Shown: in pieces, positions 4,645 to 7,652 of the stretch
Layout of the letters: each line of letters starts with the position of its first letter
Numbering within the stretch: position 1 is the stretch's first letter
DNA from: an uncultured Porphyromonadaceae bacterium
GTDB lineage: Bacteria; Bacteroidota; Bacteroidia; Bacteroidales; Muribaculaceae
Direction: 5' to 3'
Length of the DNA stretch: 7,652 nucleotides
Assembly: GCA_900549445.1 (NCBI GenBank)
Contig: UROS01000115.1
Coordinates: 1 to 7,652 of the forward strand
Made by a program: the position numbers and the translations under genes
Notes under the pieces: model-generated
The model's input: only the letters and a program-made list of their open reading frames with translations
What the model was told of the DNA's origin: nothing
The model's database searches: none

Positions 4645-6750
4645 TTACTCGTTGGAGAGCGGGCCTGCCTGGGCGTTGAGCGTCACGACGTCGCGGGAGG
4701 TGGCACCATGGTCGTACCAGATGGTAAGGACACGCTGGAACCGGTTTGGGTCGAGGTTCTGGCGGTGGGCCATCTTCATAATCGACATATCCACATAACC
4801 GGGATCAGTACCTGCGAGCATGGCGCTGACAGCCGCAGCTTTCTGAGCCTCGGGAATGCCGGGAACGGCAGCGATTTCGTCTACAAGACCGCGCATGGCG
4901 GGTGAAGGATAGTTGCAGACGTAGTCGAGATAGGGCATGAATAGCTCGGCGGAAATCATCGAAGCATAGACGGTGGGAGTTACTCTGGCTATGAAATCGA
5001 GGAGCTTGCGGGCGCCGAGGTCGGGCTGCGCGCTGATGGCGTCGGAAAAATACCGTGCCGCCGGCGCCCCGAGCATGCGGATTACGTCGGGATTATTGCC
5101 GGAGGCCTCGATGAGACGGGAGAAAATCTCGTCGGGACTGTTTTTCGATATGGCAGCTACGGTTACCGGAAGCGAGCGGATGCTGTCGGGGTGCGCAAGC
5201 AGATAAGATAACATAGCGGCAGAGGCTCCGGGGAGGAAAAGCCGGGCAATGAGCTGCTCGCGCGAAGTGGGCGGAAGAGCTGAAGCGAGAATGGCGCTGA
5301 CGATGTCGGGGAGCGCGAACTCGGGGTCGGCATTGAAGTAGAACGAGAGCATGAACTCCCATATATACGGGTCTGACACCTGCTTCACGGCATTGTAGAA
5401 CTCGGCATCGGAGGCCACTTCGGCGCGGTCGGCGATCCAGAGGACGGTGTCGGCGTTCTGCGGAGTGAGAATTTTCCCGGCGTAGGAATTCACTCCCATA
5501 ATAAGTTTGGTAATGCGCTTGCGGGCATCGGCCGACAGCGACAGCATGGCCGGATCCTTTCCTCTTACGAGCGCAACAGCTTTGATGGCCTCTTCAAGCT
5601 CCGCGGGATTCTGACTGGAGAGGAGTGCGGAATTGATGGCTTCATTGACCTTCGAGACGAAGAGCGAGAGCTGCACGGGACTCATCATGGAGGTGGCGGC
5701 GAGCAGCTCGGGACTGATGTCGGCCACCGTAATTTCCGCATCGGGCTGCAAAGCCTTGAAAGTGGCAAGCTGAGTGCGATAGTCGGCAGCGGCACCGTGG
5801 TTTATGCCGAGGAAAAACTCCATCATGTCGCCGGCGAGTTTCATCTTCCCGGCGGCGAGGGCGTCGGTAATGGCGCTGATGAAAGGATTGTCGGCTATAT
5901 TGACCGAGGTTCCTGCCATGAGATCGACGGTGATGTAGTTGTTTTCGTAGAGCGGGAGCTTGTTGAATTCGTTTACCACAATTATATCCGACTCTTCCGG
6001 CACACCGTAGCCTTTCATGAAGTTGGTTATGAAACGCAGGTGAGGCATGAGCGACGCGGGCATCGCAGCGAGGACGCCTACTACCTTGTCGACATCGGCG
6101 GAGCTGGCCTTCACAATCATCTTCTGTAGTTCAGGCTTCGAGCCGACCGCGCGGTTGAGAGCAGCCTGGAGCACTCCGGCAGCCACACGCACGAAAGCGG
6201 GGTCGACCGGTGCGGGCGCATCGGGGAGGTCGATTTCGCGCTTGGGAAGCAATTCCGGTTCGCCGGTAAGGAGCGTCCTCAGCTCGGCGTTGTCGCGGCG
6301 CACCTCATAGTTTCCGGGCACAAAAACGCCTGGCTGAGTCATAGCCGAGAGGAGCGAGGGCGGAGGCACTGTGGCGGAGATTATGGCGTGGGTGAAATAG
6401 TTGGAACCCACTCGCGAGTAAGCGTTGCCGTCGAGGAAAAATCCGAAGTCGGTAGCGATATATACTGTGCGCGAAGCCACCCAGAGAGTCTGCCCGGAGG
6501 GGGACGCGAAAGAGCTGAAAGAGTAGACGGCGGGATAGCCGAGCACCACTTCCGGATTCGCCTCGAGGTCGGCGAGCGAGAGCTGCCGCTCGGGGTCGAC
6601 CTGATAGCCGGGAAGGCAGTCGCGGGCAATGAGGCTTACCTCGGAGGTGTCCATGCCGGCAGTATACGTGCGCACACCGAAGCCGTCGTTGCCGGTGAGG
6701 GCCGACTTCTGGTTAGATGCGAAATAGATTTCGTCGCAGGTGAGTTTCAT
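4645..6750 (-). CDS. GTPase-associated protein 1-like (GAP1) protein, C-terminally truncated by an in-frame stop
   Basis: The 701-aa product has an N-terminal domain (about 1-150) with features I associate with GAP1-N: IYFASNQKSALTGNDGFGVRTYTAG at residues 8-32 and GSNYFTHAIIS at 115-125. The remainder (about 180-700) is mostly alpha-helical, alanine/leucine-rich and free of membrane segments, catalytic motifs or P-loops, as expected for the GAP1 middle and C-terminal regions. GAP1 proteins have been predicted to act as partners of paired TRAFAC GTPases in conflict systems; no biochemical activity is known to me. The start is the ATG at 6750-6748, overlapping the TGA of the upstream GTPase gene as ATGA, which implies translational coupling. 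An upstream in-frame ATG at 6798 lies inside that gene and is rejected. Translation stops at TAA 4647-4645, though the frame clearly continues for 72 codons, so this copy is probably damaged or miscalled. The family assignment is from recalled motif similarity. Confidence 0.78.
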   Translation of the reverse strand: MKLTCDEIYFASNQKSALTGNDGFGVRTYTAGMDTSEVSLIARDCLPGYQVDPERQLSLADLEANPEVVLGYPAVYSFSSFASPSGQTLWVASRTVYIATDFGFFLDGNAYSRVGSNYFTHAIISATVPPPSLLSAMTQPGVFVPGNYEVRRDNAELRTLLTGEPELLPKREIDLPDAPAPVDPAFVRVAAGVLQAALNRAVGSKPELQKMIVKASSADVDKVVGVLAAMPASLMPHLRFITNFMKGYGVPEESDIIVVNEFNKLPLYENNYITVDLMAGTSVNIADNPFISAITDALAAGKMKLAGDMMEFFLGINHGAAADYRTQLATFKALQPDAEITVADISPELLAATSMMSPVQLSLFVSKVNEAINSALLSSQNPAELEEAIKAVALVRGKDPAMLSLSADARKRITKLIMGVNSYAGKILTPQNADTVLWIADRAEVASDAEFYNAVKQVSDPYIWEFMLSFYFNADPEFALPDIVSAILASALPPTSREQLIARLFLPGASAAMLSYLLAHPDSIRSLPVTVAAISKNSPDEIFSRLIEASGNNPDVIRMLGAPAARYFSDAISAQPDLGARKLLDFIARVTPTVYASMISAELFMPYLDYVCNYPSPAMRGLVDEIAAVPGIPEAQKAAAVSAMLAGTDPGYVDMSIMKMAHRQNLDPNRFQRVLTIWYDHGATSRDVVTLNAQAGPLSNE

Positions 6751-7652
6751 GACTTTTTCTTTAATGGGAATGAATATTTGAGCTGATGCATGCACCATAC
6801 GAGAGGATCGAGCACGCGGTAAGGACGGAGATTGCGGATTTCATTTTTGACCGGGGTCGAGCCGAGGGCGGATATGCCGAAGAAATGGTGGTTGGAATAT
6901 TCCGCAGCCTGATTGAGGAAATTGGAGCATCTCCATGCGTCGGCACCGAGCACGGACTTCATGCCGTCGTGGACGCTCTCGAGGTCGTCGAGATCCACAC
7001 CGCCGCCGCCGAGGAAGGCGCTGTTCTGTTCAAGCGACATATTGGCGGGTGACTTCTCCGCGAAAAGCTCGCGGTTGCGCAGGATGGCGTCGATTTTTGT
7101 GAAGACGAAGGCCATGGGCTTCTTGAAATGGGCGTCGTCGGTGCGGCTCTTGTAGTATTCGCGCACCTTGTTGAAGATTTCGTAGAACTGCATGGGGGTG
7201 CGGGGTTCGGTAAGCTTCTCGGAATCGCGGAGAAGGGTGTTGACGAAGGGCACGTTGAAGGTGTCGAGGAGAAAGATTGTGGCGTCGCTGATTGAGAGGT
7301 ATTCCACGTTTTCCTCCAGAAGATTCTGATCCATGAAATTCTCGCCCGCGGTATCATAGAACACGAGGTAGATGGGGTCTTTCCCTTTCTGCGACACGCG
7401 GTAGATAAGAGGCACACGGCTGCGCGGGTCGTTGATCTGCGTCTGACCCTGGACACGGCCCTGGCGGTAGATGAAGTCGTAGAAATCGTGTTCATAGCGG
7501 TACTCCGTGCGGTTCTCCTCGCGGTCGCCGAACGGCGACGGCGAAATTCCGAGTTGCCCGAGATAGTCGCAATTGTCCATGAACTCCTTGAGGAGCACGG
7601 TTATATAGTTGGTCTTGCCGCTTGAGCGGGCGCCCACGATGGAGATGACCAT
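6747..7652 (-). CDS. P-loop GTPase, DO-GTPase1-like (possibly N-terminally incomplete)
   Basis: This is a cytosolic 301-aa P-loop protein with complete GTPase motifs: Walker A GARSSGKT (7-14), G3 motif DTAG (100-103) at the end of a hydrophobic strand IYLVFY, G4-type TKID (185-188) and a G5-type SAL (261-263). A glycine-rich loop GGGG (215-218) and the closing RPYRVLDPLVW (276-286) resemble the 'double-GTPase 1' family that is encoded beside GAP1 and a second GTPase. There is no signal peptide or membrane segment. The gene overlaps the GAP1-like gene by 4 nt (ATGA), so the two proteins are probably made in fixed proportion. The first ATG coincides with the last base of the window. Only six residues precede the P-loop, so either this is the true start or the gene has a further N-terminal part outside. 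The operon promoter also lies outside. Confidence 0.85.
   Translation of the reverse strand: MVISIVGARSSGKTNYITVLLKEFMDNCDYLGQLGISPSPFGDREENRTEYRYEHDFYDFIYRQGRVQGQTQINDPRSRVPLIYRVSQKGKDPIYLVFYDTAGENFMDQNLLEENVEYLSISDATIFLLDTFNVPFVNTLLRDSEKLTEPRTPMQFYEIFNKVREYYKSRTDDAHFKKPMAFVFTKIDAILRNRELFAEKSPANMSLEQNSAFLGGGGVDLDDLESVHDGMKSVLGADAWRCSNFLNQAAEYSNHHFFGISALGSTPVKNEIRNLRPYRVLDPLVWCMHQLKYSFPLKKKS

Noticed and set aside
6751..6798. Upstream in-frame start for the GAP1-like protein
   Set aside because: It would overlap the GTPase gene by 52 nt and add residues unlike the family start. The ATGA overlap at 6747-6750 is the usual operon arrangement.

Overview
The window looks like a draft-assembly contig from a Bacteroidota genome, most likely order Bacteroidales. 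The reasons are the ~150-aa IS200-type transposase of a form common in that phylum, a GH115-like glycan-degrading enzyme, a Bacteroides-like shikimate kinase, and genes without clear Shine-Dalgarno sequences. Base composition is moderately GC-rich, which would fit a Muribaculaceae-like gut bacterium, but that family assignment is a guess. The first 36 bases carry a perfect Illumina Nextera read-1 transposase adapter, so the left edge is a library artefact and genomic sequence begins near base 37.

Every recognised gene lies on the minus strand, so it reads from right to left. Going upstream to downstream: (i) 7652-6747, a small P-loop GTPase, possibly cut at its N-terminus by the window edge; (ii) 6750-4645, a protein resembling 'GTPase-associated protein 1' (GAP1), overlapping the GTPase gene by ATGA and interrupted near its end by an in-frame TAA, with 72 further codons of coding-like sequence to 4426; (iii) 4398-1831, an 855-aa protein with a lipoprotein signal, a YD/RHS-like periplasmic region, several membrane segments, a split zinc ribbon and a C-terminal GTPase; (iv) 1825-1292, shikimate kinase AroK, 5 nt after it. 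Together (i)-(iii) look like the double-GTPase/GAP1 cassette that comparative genomics has proposed as an NTP-dependent conflict or signalling system. Here it appears in a membrane-anchored form that could link a periplasmic sensor to a cytosolic GTPase relay.

To the left of aroK is a compact mobile element (about 471-1205): an IS200/RAYT-type Y1 transposase gene with almost no spare sequence, flanked by ~130-bp inverted arms. The arms contain REP-like hairpins built on GCGGC-NNN-GCCGC. A further solo copy of the hairpin lies in the leader of the last gene, a secreted GH115-like protein that is truncated by the adapter at the contig end.

The most interesting items are the membrane-anchored double-GTPase operon, the premature stop in its GAP1-like member, and the REP-armed transposase whose mRNA ends could pair with each other.
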